From contig CM022676.1 in NCBI GenBank assembly GCA_012295275.1, forward strand, positions 12,045,660-12,085,659: 40,000 nucleotides of DNA. The letters are read 5' to 3'. Under the pieces are notes generated by a model. That model was not told the DNA's origin. It made no database searches and saw only the letters and a program-made list of their open reading frames with translations. Position numbers and translations under genes: made by a program. Below are positions 28,552-39,376 of the stretch, piece by piece. This stretch comes from Chrysomallon squamiferum (taxonomy: Eukaryota; Mollusca; Gastropoda; Neomphalida; Peltospiridae). Each line of letters opens with the position of its first letter. The first letter of the stretch is position 1.

Positions 28552-31500
28552 TGTTGTTGTCACACACAGCAAGAAGACGTTGAGAAAACTGAATACTGTC
28601 TAGCCTGGATTGCCCAGCAGACCTGCATAGGCAGACCATCTCGCTATAAGAAAGTCTACGACCTGGTTGGCCTGGTTGTTGACCTGTACGCGCAGACAGA
28701 CCACCCCAACATGAGTGCCACCCGCGTGCACGACCACCTCAACGTCAACACCTGGGACTTCACCAGAAACACGCGGTAATTCTTGTCACATCCACGTTTA
28801 CATTATATTTCTAAAACTCATTTATTTATTTATGTTCATGTTCAGAAACACACGGTAATTCTTGTCAAATCTACGTTTACGTTATATTTCTAAATATTAT
28901 TTATTTATTTCTATTTGTGTTAAGAAACAGTAATTCTTGTCAAATCCACGTTTACATTATATTTCTAAAACTCATTTATTTATTTCTGTTCATGTAACTG
29001 CCTCAGACTTTCACCAGAAACACACAGTGGTATTATACTTGCAAGTGTAAATATAAACTTGGTTCTATTTTTTATATCTGTTGTAATTTACGAAAAAACC
29101 ACACACCTGTAGGCTATGTTCAAAGAAGAGAACTTCAGATATTTTTTGGGGGGGGCTGGTCTCTTTTATTATTATTACCTTTTTTTCTTTCTTTTTTCAT
29201 ACATAGTTATTGATTTGTATCTAGGAGAATGCTTCTAGAGAAATGCCAGGTTTTAACGAAGGATGTTGTAAGTGATGTGAGTGAAATACATGATGTTGTT
29301 GTTGTTTTGTAGATGTAGCTGGCATGAAGAACGAGACTGCAAGTACTGCTCCCTGGGAATTGTACAGAGATATGCGTAAGTCTTCTTCATTGTTAGTTTT
29401 ACTACTACTAGTGCTAGTACTACTGTTAATACTACTACTAGTGCTAGTACTACTGTTAATACTATTTTTACTACTACTACTACTACTATTAGTGCTAGTA
29501 CTACTGTTAATACTACTGTTACTACTATTAGTGCTAGTACTACTGTTAGTACTACTATTACTACTACTAGTGCTAGTACTACTGTTAATACTACTGTTAA
29601 TACTACTTTTACTACTAGTGCTACTACTATTAGTGCTAGTACTACTGTTATTATTACTACTAATATTACTATATCTACTACTGCTACTAGTATTGTTCTT
29701 ATCGCTGTTATTGTTCTTCTTATTACTATTATTATAATTATTATTACTGCTATTGTGACTGTTTTATCACTGTTATTACTACTGTTTTCAGGTTTGCTAT
29801 TTCCGACTCGCTGTCTGCAGTTCTGGATTTCCAGCTCACAGACAAACACATGCCGAGTATAAAAGACGACATTCCTGCTTGTATAACCCTGCCTCCAGCC
29901 TTGTACTCCATGAGAACCACTCAATCGCGACCTGCAAGCAGCAGAGGTCAGAGGTCAAACTGGGGCTCAGGCTCTGCAGGGGGGAGATGTACCACGCAGA
30001 CTTACAAATCAGTGAGATTGCACATTTTTATCTTGTTTTGTTTATTATTGTCATTTTTTTATTATTTTATTATTTTTATTGTTTTTAATTTGGTTTGTTA
30101 CTATTATTTTTTTTTATAGATCATTAAATTAACAAGATACAGTTGCATCCAGATTTTCAAATGTTCTGTAAAATGTACTTGAAATTTGTTGATGTTCTTG
30201 AGCAAATAGAAGGCTTTAATAGAATTGAATATATACATGCATACATACATACATACACATAGCTAGATAGATAGATAGATAGGTATAGATATATATGTAT
30301 ATGTTTAAAATGTACAAATGTCGCTGCAGAAAAGGAAAAGAACAATAATAAACAAAAGTTCTAAATAAAATACAAAGAAAAATAGAAAAGATATTTACTT
30401 ATCTCTTTAAACATTACATTTTTGTTTGTTTGATTTTTTTAATTTTTTTTGTTCTAAAAGTCAGATACATTAGTTTCAGTATTTTATAACTTTTCTTTTT
30501 TCTCTTTTTCTTGCCAGTATATTTACTTGTGATTAATGTTACTTACTTAACTCTGAAAATGTTACATCACACAAGAAATATATATCAACATTCAGAAACA
30601 GCAATGTTGTTTTTTGATTTTTTAGAGACCTGAATATGCTGATGATGATGATGATGGTGATGATAATGACTTTGATGTGGAACCTCAAGGTTACAGAACT
30701 TCAGTACGAAGACCAAATGTGCCAGGTACAAAAACAAAAATTAAACCTTAAAACTTTAAACCGTTTTTCTGTAACCACTGTAGAATAGTTGAGTAACAAG
30801 AGGTAACAGACACAGTTTCCAGTGTTACTTATTTCACAGTCTAACCAGTACTCCTTAATCAGTCAGTCGGTGTAACAGATAGTTTAAAAGTGAACTGTGT
30901 TAATGCAGGTTACAAGTTCGTTCATTCAGACAGTAGATGAAATGTTTCTTCTTCTACAACAGCAGTTAAGTGAAAAAGATAACTGAGAGTATGGAAAGAA
31001 GCAGGTTTTATTTTATCATCACAAAAATAACACAGTAAGAGTTGATATTAGATCTGTTTTCACTGACTTGATGATTATAATCCTGGGTTTAAAGATCTGC
31101 AGTGTTCAGAACAGTCAGAAACATGCAAAGTTCTGGGAGGGTGGATTCGTGAAGCTGACTGAAAGGTGGCTGAACTTAGTGGAACATGTTGGCACATGTA
31201 TACATCTATATACAGATAACTAACTTTAGTTCCAACCAAATATCACATTCACTTATTTTATATAACCAAAAATAAACTAATTTAAGAATATGTGAGTGGT
31301 TCGTGTTTTAAAACGAATGTTTTGTTTTCAGGAGTCATGTGGACACCAGCTCCCAAGCCTAAAGAACCAAACACAACTGACTTCAGTGAATGGCCAAGTC
31401 TGGGAGGTACTTCCACCACTATTACTGCTGCTGCTGCTACTACTACAGCTACCACTACTACAGCTTCTACTACTACTACTGCTACTAGTACTATTACTAC

Positions 31501-32599
31501 TACTACTGCTACTACTGCTAGTACTATTACTACTACTGCTACTACTGCTAGTACTATTACTACTATTACTACTGCTACTAGTACTATTACTACTACTACT
31601 GCTACTACTGCTAGTACTATTACTACTACTGCTAGTACTATTACTACTATTACTACTGCTACTAGTACTATTACTACTACTATTACTGCAACTAGTACTA
31701 TTACTACTACTACTACTGTTACTAGTACTAATACAACTACTGCTACTACTGCTACATCTACAGCTTCTACTACTACTGCTACTGTTACTAGTACTAATAC
31801 AACTACTGCTACTGTTACTAGTACTAATACAACTACTGCTACAACTACTACTAGTACTATTACTACTACTGCTACTGCTACTAGTACTAATTACAACTGT
31901 TACTACTACAACTGTATCTACTGCAGTATTATTACTACTACCACTACTGTTACTACTATTACTACCACTGCTGCTACTATAAATACTACTACTATTACTA
32001 CTACCACTACAACTACTACCACTACTACTACTATCACAAGTACTATTTCAACTGCAATTATTACTGCAAATAGTTTTATTATTACCACTACCAATACAAC
32101 TAATACTTCTACTTTATCTTGTGTGTTGTAACCTTTCTGCTAGTCTGTTGCTACATTCTTCCCATTCTTTGTCTTTCAGATGGACCTGCTCCAGTGAAAT
32201 TCGCAGGAAGGGTGTCTGCACCCCACCCAAACAGAGCTCCAGCTCCACCCGATGTGTGGCAGGGTGGAGGAGACCACGCCCAGAACAACCGACGTGACCA
32301 GGGGGTGACCGCTTTCTTCCAGGAACAGAGAATTCCAATACAAGAAGTTAGTGTTTGAAAGTTAACAGTTCAGCTGTTCAAACAGTCAAATCATTTAACT
32401 TCTTCTCTAAACAGTTCTCATCATTGTTGTTGTTGTTCTTGTCATTATTATTGTTATTGTTATTGTTATTGTTATTGTTATTGTTATTATTATTGTTATT
32501 ATTATTGTTATACAGAGCAGGTTAACAGCTGATGTGTCTAACAACATTCCAAGTACTTCAGTGATAGGTGAGTTTCAGTATTTACTTTGTAAACACACA

Positions 32600-32677
<78 letters not shown>

Positions 32678-33713
32678 CACACAACATGCACACATACTAA
32701 TACAAATAGCTTAAATATATTTTAATTATTTAGCAACTTAAAACTGCATTGTCGTATTACTATGGAGATAACAAAAAAAATAACAATAATCGTAGCTGAT
32801 TCACGCAGTCCATTAGTTCAGTGTTCTGTTATTAAATTTCAGGTCAAGGTCGAGGTCGCGGAATGTTGGGTCACTCAGGTCAAAACAAAGTGCCAGTTGG
32901 TCGTGGATATGCTCCACCCACATTTGCGAGGGGTGTAGGGCGTGGTAGAGGATATATACCCCCAACATTAGGTAAGTCGAATGATAATTTAATTATTTTT
33001 AGTTTTGCATCTTCTACAGCAGGATTTTAGTAAAAGCCTTAAATGCATGGCTTTTTCCCATTCCACCCAGATGATGTGTGTCACAATATGACTGCAGTAG
33101 CCTGCAGAGGACCAACATGTTTCTTTTGTGAAATAATTATTCATAAATAAAGTGCAATGTTATCTGAAATGTTAAATATCAGTTTATTTACTCATTGTTT
33201 TATATATTTGTATTTCAAAGAACAAAGATTGGTAGTCAGGGGTAATTTATTTTTAAATATTAGCAGAGAAATATTTTAATATTTTAAATAACAGAAAAAG
33301 CAACATTTTATTTATTTTTTTTTTATTTATTTTTATTTATACTTATATTTTATTTAATTTACATTTGTTTTGTTTATTTTTCGTTTTATTTTTTATTTTT
33401 GTTTTTTTTGGTGATATTTTTTTATGTATATATCTTTTATTTATTTACTTACTTATTTATTATTAATTTTATTTTATTTTATTTATTTATTTATTTATTT
33501 ATTATTTATTATTATTTAGTTTTTTTTATTTTAGTTTAGTTTAGTTTAGTTTATTTATTATTTTGTTTTAAATATTTATTTAGTTTTTTTTATTTTAGTT
33601 TTTTTTATTATTTATTTATTATTATTTTTTTTTTATTTTTTTATTTATTGTTTTATTTCACAGTTGTGGAGCAAGGGTTACAGAAAATGTCTGTTGGAGA
33701 TGATGAGAAATGA
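24137..33713 (+). CDS. MAEL: Maelstrom (MAEL), piRNA-pathway protein, 15 coding exons
   Basis: Exons 24137-24268, 24673-24789, 25351-25432, 25876-26022, 26841-26882, 27318-27451, 28570-28775, 29313-29375, 29792-30011, 30626-30725, 31332-31406, 32180-32346, 32516-32567, 32843-32971 and 33664-33713 all join in phase with gt..ag introns, giving 571 aa. Residues 1 to about 70 are the HMG box (PKKPVRNAFYFYMKD, KAKYEKMARDYK). Residues about 115-330 are the MAEL domain, an RNase H-like fold; its signature residues appear as Glu137 (LPCEMA), Cys288, His291 and Cys299 (RCSWHEERDCKYC). IPTGYRFDC and HQIPIENFE also match the family. Residues about 330-571 are a longer tail than in mammals, with an acidic run (DDDDDGDDND) and GRGRG motifs that could be methylated for Tudor binding. 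MAEL acts in nuage and nucleus in transposon silencing in animal germ lines (family knowledge). The tail's role is inferred. Confidence 0.95.
24298..24332. repeat. (TTTTA)n in MAEL intron 1
   Basis: About six pentamers close to the exon 1 donor. Confidence 0.9.
24539..24619. repeat. (CT)n in MAEL intron 1
   Basis: Pure CT run of about 80 bp, ending about 50 nt before the exon 2 acceptor (24671-24672). It may act as an extended polypyrimidine region. Confidence 0.96.
25433..25465. repeat. (AAAT)n starting at a donor
   Basis: The exon 3 donor reads gtaaataaataaat, so the tetramer repeat begins inside the 5' splice site consensus itself. Confidence 0.9.
27195..27300. repeat. (TTA)n before MAEL exon 6
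   Basis: TTA triplets and T-runs immediately upstream of the acceptor at 27316-27317. Confidence 0.88.
27441..28275 (+). repeat. 37-bp minisatellite built from the MAEL exon 6 donor
   Basis: The exon ends TATTGTCTG at 27451 and the intron starts gtaaatag. That junction recurs at 27491, at 27528, and then every 37 bp to 28268, 23 donor-like copies including the real one. The first interval is 39 bp and the rest are 37. Units vary at a few bases (gtaaacag/gtaaatag, tacgtacc/tatgtacc, tctg/tcta). Confidence 0.96.
28508..28551. repeat. (TTTA)n before MAEL exon 7
   Basis: About eleven tetramers, ending 18 nt before the exon 7 acceptor at 28569. Confidence 0.93.
28761..29005 (+). repeat. 75-79-bp repeat carrying the MAEL exon 7 donor
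   Basis: The exon-intron junction (caccagaaacacgcg then gtaattcttgtca) recurs at donor positions 28776, 28855 and 28930, each followed by the same AT-rich body. The third copy has lost two bases before the GT. A further exon-end fragment (tttcaccagaaacacaca) lies near 29008-29026. Confidence 0.9.
29390..29785. repeat. ACT/GTT triplet block in MAEL intron 8
   Basis: Imperfect ACT triplets with a higher-order unit around agtgctagtactactgtta, starting about 15 nt after the exon 8 donor and reaching the exon 9 acceptor at 29791. Confidence 0.93.
30020..30620. other. MAEL intron 9, AT-rich
   Basis: No gene. It contains a short ATAC/GATA tetramer run at about 30235-30290. Confidence 0.5.
31412..32115. 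repeat. 700-bp ACT/GCT triplet array in MAEL intron 11
   Basis: ACT, ATT and GCT triplets with higher-order blocks, beginning about 8 nt after the exon 11 donor (31407). Two overlapping plus-strand frames are open through it (poly-Thr/Ser and poly-Leu); both follow from triplet periodicity and are not judged coding. Confidence 0.94.
32415..32512. repeat. (TTGTTA)n before MAEL exon 13
   Basis: Hexamer and triplet run that ends directly at the acceptor (tatacag, 32515). Confidence 0.92.
32597..32674. repeat. (CA)n in MAEL intron 13
   Basis: CA dinucleotides with two GA interruptions, about 30 nt after the exon 13 donor. Confidence 0.95.
33300..33655. repeat. TTTA-rich tract in last MAEL intron
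   Basis: Imperfect TTTA/TTTTA repeats running up to the exon 15 acceptor at 33662-33663. Confidence 0.9.
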
Positions 33714-33853
33714 AAAAAATGTGGTATGAAGAAAACAGCAGCAAATTTACAGAACTACGCAGAAACTTCTTTTTTAAATTATTATTTAGAATTATTTAAT
33801 TTCTTAATTTATTTCAGTTTTAAATTTATAACTTAAAATATTTTAAACTATTA

Positions 33854-33894
<41 letters not shown>

Positions 33895-33966
33895 GTATTT
33901 CAATTTAATAATTTTCAGAAGTTTTATTTATTTTTATTTGATTTATTCATTTGATTTTATTTTATT

Positions 33967-34032
<66 letters not shown>

Positions 34033-34431
34033 TATTATTAATTCATTCATTCATTCAGTTAATTATTTCTTGTGTATATACATATATATATACATATTGC
34101 GTTTTAATTTATTTTAATACAAGAGCTGAGGATTATCAGCTGTTTGTGTTTGGTCTACATTTTGTTTTTAAAATAATTATTTAGTATATTTTATTTAGAT
34201 AAATAAGAGGTATCATTTCTTAAAAGACAACATTCTGTTTTATCCCATTCTTATTTTTATTTTATTTTTTTGTTATCTCTTTATTTGAGTCACTTCTGTT
34301 AAACATGCAAGCCCTTATCTTTTTTTTTCTGTCTTCACTTTAGTAATATTGAATATTTCGTTTCCCCACTTCAGAATGAGTGTCTGTCTGTCTGTGTTTT
34401 GTGTGTCTGTAGATGTTTTGTGTGGCAGTAA

Positions 34432-34463
<32 letters not shown>

Positions 34464-34892
34464 ATATAATTATTTGATTTGTTTTTCAGTTTTTATTTAT
34501 CCATATCTATACTAATCACAAAAAGCTCAATTTAAATGTGTCCTATATGTCTCAGTGTGTGTGAACATGTATGTGTCAGTGTTGTGTGTGTGTATGTGTA
34601 TATCTGTGTGTGTCTGTGTGTGAGTGAACATGTATGTATCAGTGTTCTGTGTGTGTGTGTGTGTATGTGTATATGTGTGTGTCTCTCTTTGTGTATGTGA
34701 CAGTATAATTAAACTATTTCTAGAATTAATTTGATCTTATTAGACACAGACTGTAAAATGATGATGAACTTTGTTTTAGAAACTTTACACAAGCGTACAC
34801 CCAATCTTTAGCTCAGAATAGTTGTCTGTCTAACATTTACAGAGCAGAAGAACAGGAAATGTGTTTTTCAATGGATCTTTTGTTTTAATAAA
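33714..34892 (+). other. MAEL 3' UTR candidate
   Basis: From the MAEL stop to AATAAA at 34887-34892, a plausible poly(A) signal. It contains (TTA)n at about 33858-33893 and 33977-34032, a short CT run at about 34434-34464 and GT-rich DNA at about 34550-34690. An earlier cleavage site cannot be excluded. Confidence 0.4.
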
Positions 34893-35289
34893 GTGACAAA
34901 AATTTTATTATCAGCCGTATATCATTTTTCTTTTTGTGTTAGTGTCTACATGTGTGTATGTGCCACTATTTCTACTATTACTACTACAAGCACTTCTTAT
35001 TTTACTGTTACTAGAACAGCCACTGTTACCACTACTACTACTACTACAACTGTAATATTAATGTGTGTTTGTGAGCAGTGTTTCTGTAATGTTTTCTACA
35101 CCGCAATAAGATACAGGAGAACGATGTTAGCAAGCAATAACTTAGACGTGATCATAAATCAGTCCACAGAGAAAAAAACAACATGTAATCAATTTAATTG
35201 CCATAGTATTTGTAGTCTAACAGAAACGACGATAGATAACGAATTTATTTATTTATCTATTTACTTACTTATTAATGTTTTGCATTTAT

Positions 35290-36350
35290 AAAATAATTAA
35301 ATTGGCCGTTCATTAAAAAACTAATAATACAAAAATAAAAGTTGTATGGTGTAGAAACGCTCCTGGTATCTGTGATACGTGAAACTGGCTTTCTTACCAC
35401 TTACTTCATAAATGAAAACCTAGAAATAAACAAACGAACGAATTAATTCTACATAACTCATCAGCAGCGTTCATAAACCTATAAACCAACGTTCACAAAC
35501 ATAAAACACATCAACGTTCACAAAAACAAGCACTTCAACGTTAAGAAATGCACGTTGACAAACATAAAACACATCAGCAACGTTCACACACAAAAAACAC
35601 ACTGGTATGTAAAAAACTGCAATCCATTAATTGATAAGTTCGTTTTATATAAAGAGAGGGAAAAAAAATATAATAATAAAGTAAAAGCAGAAGAACAAAA
35701 CAGTTAATGAACCTGCGACATGCTTGAAACGAAGCTTGCACTCTGTGACAGTGATTACCAGATTGTTACCTGACGACTTCATCATCGAATTAAAACTTAG
35801 ACACATCTTTTCCTTTTCTACTGATTTTGTTTTTAACTTGTTAGAGCACGCTGTCCTGACCCAGTAAAACAGCCGATAGTTCGTTATACTTCTGTATCGA
35901 CTGTAAAACTTCACATACTTGACGTTGTTGTTAAACCTCCGACGTCGTCAGTTCCAGTGCATGACGACGTCACAACAATCGATGTCAGTAGTGATAATGT
36001 TTCCCAAACAACTGTTCTTTGCTGTTGTTGTTGTTGTATTTTTTTTTTTTTTTTTTTTAAATATAAAATGAAAAAAATATATATAAACAAAAATTATAAC
36101 GAGCAAGAACAACAACAAAGGCAATAATAATAATAAAAAGAAGAAGAATATACGCGGTTGGATATGGGCGCACGCACGCTCACACACGCACACAGCTGTA
36201 CACACGAAATACGTTGACCTTCAGGCTTGCGTCAACAACTCTATTCATTTCCTCCCATGTTTTTCACGTCAAATAATCAGCGACGTGATCCACATCATCA
36301 GCAACTGATACAGCTGTCTCCATCCTCTGCTACATACGCCAGGCGAAAAG
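35290..36350. other. Intergenic DNA, one unrecognised minus-strand frame
   Basis: A minus-strand frame (35914-35645) has a fairly protein-like composition (SRYRSITNYRLFYWVRTAC) but starts at GTG, is preceded by an in-frame stop and matches no family I know. Possible donors lie inside it. I see no partner exons, so it is left uncalled. Confidence 0.2.
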
Positions 36351-36357
36351 CAATAAA

Positions 36358-36509
36358 TAGAAGTATATCTTTATTACCATTACTTCTCTCGTTTTCCTAA
36401 TCGAATTCTTATGTCTTCTGTTGATTTATTTTATAGAAATATATCTAATTTACCATTGCTTTTCTCGTTTTCCTAATCGAATTCTTATGTCTTCTGTTGA
36501 TTTATTACT
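36358..36509. repeat. 76-bp tandem duplication
   Basis: tctcgttttcctaatcgaat recurs at 36387 and 36463, and the flanking sequence aligns over nearly the whole unit, with small changes in the left part. Confidence 0.9.
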
Positions 36510-36559
36510 TGACTTTCTGATGTCTTACCTTTGATTCTTCAACCGATTCACTTATTATC

Positions 36560-36800
36560 TTTACTTCTGCTGCTGCTACTACTACTACTACTACTACTAC
36601 TAAATTGCTACTGCTATTGGCATTGTTATCATTATCATTATTATTATCTTTATTAAAATTATTGTCATCATTATTAACACCATTTTCCGAATTTTTCAAA
36701 AATGGTTCTATACCTGCATTACTATTGCTCTCACTGCTACTACTACTACTGTAACGACTACGACTACTACAACCATTGCCACTACTAGCACTGACATTAC
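36560..36800. repeat. ACT triplets and degenerate ACT/ATT tract
   Basis: ACT run at about 36577-36602 and imperfect triplets at about 36715-36800. Confidence 0.85.
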
Positions 36801-37036
36801 TAATACAAACGTTACATTTTTTTATTTTTTTTCACAATAGTTCTGATCATTTTTTTAATTTTATTTATTATTTTTGTTTAATTCTCGTGTGATTGATTCA
36901 AACTCTGACATCAACAAAAGTCTACTCTTAGTAAGTCAAACGGTTCATCAGGGAACGATTTGTCAACTCATGTCTTCTCTTTTGTTACTGGTTAATGGAT
37001 CACATTTCGTCTGCTAACTTTTCCATTATTGCATTA

Positions 37037-37102
37037 TGATTGGCTAATCAGCCGATTGTTCATCTGGTAAGTTGTACAATAACGCTTTGTGATTGGCTAA
37101 TG
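37037..37102 (+). promoter_or_regulatory. Paired inverted CCAAT boxes upstream of the GPCR
   Basis: gattggctaat occurs at 37038 and again at 37091, 53 bp apart and about 150-210 bp before the GPCR start codon. Inverted CCAAT boxes bind NF-Y in animals; a promoter role here is inferred from position. Confidence 0.4.
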
Positions 37103-37247
37103 TTTTAGTGACGTGTATTGTACAGGGAAACTGTTAGGGAAAATATAAACAGAAAAAGTATTGTCTTATTGCTTGTTTGTGATTAGTCAGACAGAAGGCC
37201 AGATATACATTTGTAAAAGCCTTATTTCACAATTTATTACAACGAGA

Positions 37248-38555
37248 ATGGCGTCAACGTTTTTGTGTGCGGTGTTTTGTACGTTGTTGTGCTATGCTCC
37301 ACAAACATCAACAACAACGACGATGACGGTGATAACAGCAGTGACGACGGAAATAACAACTTTGTCTTTCAGTGCTACATATTTTACCACCGACGTGGTC
37401 CACTACGTCAGTAATGACAGTGTCACCTCAGCTGACGTCTATTCTGACAACGAGACTCTACAGGAAGTGACGACATCGGTAAGTTCTAAGTCACGCGCGT
37501 TCAACATGGAAGGACTGGTTTCCAAGGAAACGTTCGAAACGTTTGAAAACGTTTCTAAATATTTGAACTTCGTTCTTCTGTTCAGCGGCCTCGTTCTCAA
37601 CGTTCTCAATCTGCTGGTGTTCACGTCACGGGAGATGAAGAGTCCGTCGTCGATGATTCTGACGGCGACAAGCGGCTCCGAGCTGGTCGTCGTTCTCCTA
37701 CAAGCGGCCGTCAAGTTCGTCGGACTACATTTCGGAGCGAAAATGAGGTATTCCTACGCGTACCTCAGCGTGCACATTTACCTGTCGATGTACGGGTCCT
37801 CGGTGCTCGGTCGCTCTGTCTACTGCTTCACGATTTTTGTCGCCGTACAGCGACTTGTCGCGGTGGCTTTCCCGCTCAAGTCAAAACGCGTCGCCATCAT
37901 GCAGAGACCCGCCATCGTCTGCGTCACCGTCCTGGCCTCCAGCGTCGTCTACCACGTCTACATTCCCTTCAGCTACGTCGTCGACAGCTACCAGATGGGC
38001 AACGAAACGCGCTACAAATTCGGCTACTCGGACTACTACAGCGACAACGTCGACGTCGTTAAAAGCGTCAGTCTGGCCGGACGAATTATCTTCATCTACG
38101 TGCCACTTCTCGGCTGCCTCGTTTCGAACATCGCCCTCGTTTTCGTTCTCAGGTATCACACGATGAACAGAAAGTCTCTCCAGTCCAGCCTCGACTCCAA
38201 GCAGACGAGACGGACGGAAACACTGACCACGACGACCATCATGGTGTCCACTGTGACCTTCGTGCTGCTGGTGCTGCCCTACCAGGGCAACTCGCTCGCT
38301 GTGCAGTTCTCCGACACGTACGGGATGTACAGACAGAACCACTGGCTCTACATGACCGTGCACCAGGTGGGCACGCTCTGCATTCTGCTCAGCAGCTCCT
38401 CAAACTTCGTCTTCTACTTCATCCTCGGCGGCGTCTTTCGAAAGACTCTCCTCTCCAAGTTGCGCAGCTGCAGGTCTGCTCGAGACGCAGACACTTTCCC
38501 GTCGACAGTCGGCAGTTCGTCTACTGTCAACACGACTCTTAAAGACACAATCTAG
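37248..38555 (+). CDS. Class A (rhodopsin-like) GPCR, single exon, divergent motifs
   Basis: The first ATG (37248) gives 435 aa; the open frame reaches 37161 but only through TTG. Residues 1-20 look like a signal peptide. A Thr/Ser-rich ectodomain follows with sequons at Asn56, 69 and 101. TM segments lie near 105-127 (GLVLNVLN), 133-158, 174-205, 218-244, 277-302, 326-350 and 366-394. QRLVAVAFPLKSKR (201-214) stands where ERY/DRY-IAVxFPLKSRR is usual. SGSELVV puts Glu145 at the usual TM2 Asp, LVLP replaces CWxP, and NFVFY (386-390) replaces NPxxY. No Cys is seen at the start of TM3 or in loop 2 (243-276), so the usual disulfide seems absent. The FPLKSKR and NFxxY forms resemble invertebrate FMRFamide-type and molluscan chemosensory receptors (family knowledge). 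Ligand unknown. The coding region is much richer in CpG and GC than its flanks. Confidence 0.9.
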   Translation: MASTFLCAVFCTLLCYAPQTSTTTTMTVITAVTTEITTLSFSATYFTTDVVHYVSNDSVTSADVYSDNETLQEVTTSVSSKSRAFNMEGLVSKETFETFENVSKYLNFVLLFSGLVLNVLNLLVFTSREMKSPSSMILTATSGSELVVVLLQAAVKFVGLHFGAKMRYSYAYLSVHIYLSMYGSSVLGRSVYCFTIFVAVQRLVAVAFPLKSKRVAIMQRPAIVCVTVLASSVVYHVYIPFSYVVDSYQMGNETRYKFGYSDYYSDNVDVVKSVSLAGRIIFIYVPLLGCLVSNIALVFVLRYHTMNRKSLQSSLDSKQTRRTETLTTTTIMVSTVTFVLLVLPYQGNSLAVQFSDTYGMYRQNHWLYMTVHQVGTLCILLSSSSNFVFYFILGGVFRKTLLSKLRSCRSARDADTFPSTVGSSSTVNTTLKDTI

Positions 38556-39376
38556 CCTTTGTCCACAGGATAATCGCAACGAAACAATGGAAGACATAAA
38601 CTGTCTAATGAAATGTACCAGAAGAAAACAAAGCTCATCTACAGCTGCTCAGTTTTATTTGAAAAGTCATATGAAGACGTCAGGACTTTTTTTTTCATAC
38701 CCAGTGGTAGGCTAAAATCTGTAAACTCTTGTGCTGAACATCTGTTCAACATTCACGCACTGTTTGACATTGTTTGTAAAACTGTACTTTAGTTGTGAGT
38801 ATTGTATAATGAATTTTCTGTGTAATATTTTGTGTGATTTTATTCAGAGACTCGAACAGTTTGACACAAATATACGTTACTTTTATCTGTTTTGTTTTAT
38901 TTACTTCGAATGAAAATTATGTTTATTTGTTAATACCATTGCATATACTAGTACTACTACTACCGCTGCTGCTGCTGCTGCTTCTGTAGTTCTACTTCTA
39001 CAAGTTTCATAATTAGTTTGATAGTTACTACTACTGCTGCAATTAGTATTACTGCTTTGGTACTAGTACAACCATTTCTGCTGCTACTACTGCTATTACT
39101 ACCACAACTACTAGTACTACTACTAAACTCCTACTTATGTTTTGACTTCTCCGGCATTCACTAGTTTGGCAGCTTCGACGATTCAGCACAATGATTTGGA
39201 TCTGGCAGTTACTAGTTTTCATGACGTCACTTCGAGATCTGTGACGTCAGCACATACTGTGTCCATGGTAGCTCATCCATTGTGGTCGTTGCTGGTATTT
39301 TACCAGTATTTTAACAATGCAAGCTAAACATCTAACATTAACACTACTAAAAAAAATGTATTATCACTGAAATAAA
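38556..39376 (+). other. GPCR 3' flank / UTR candidate
   Basis: No further exon recognised. AATAAA at 39371-39376 is a possible poly(A) signal. ACT/GCT triplets occupy about 38948-39125. A frame at 39142-39327 has no recognisable domain. Confidence 0.3.

Noticed and set aside
29253-29924. Minus-strand 223-aa Val/Leu-rich frame
   Set aside because: It is antisense to MAEL exons 8-9 and the ACT triplet intron between them; composition is explained by the repeat.
32119-32358. Independent plus-strand gene start at 32119
   Set aside because: This is MAEL exon 12 with upstream intron read through; in-phase splicing to exons 11 and 13 explains it.
37439-38363. Long frames in other phases and on the minus strand over the GPCR (91, 109 and 160 aa)
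   Set aside because: Shadows of the GC-rich, Ser/Val-rich GPCR coding sequence; no domain and no own start context.
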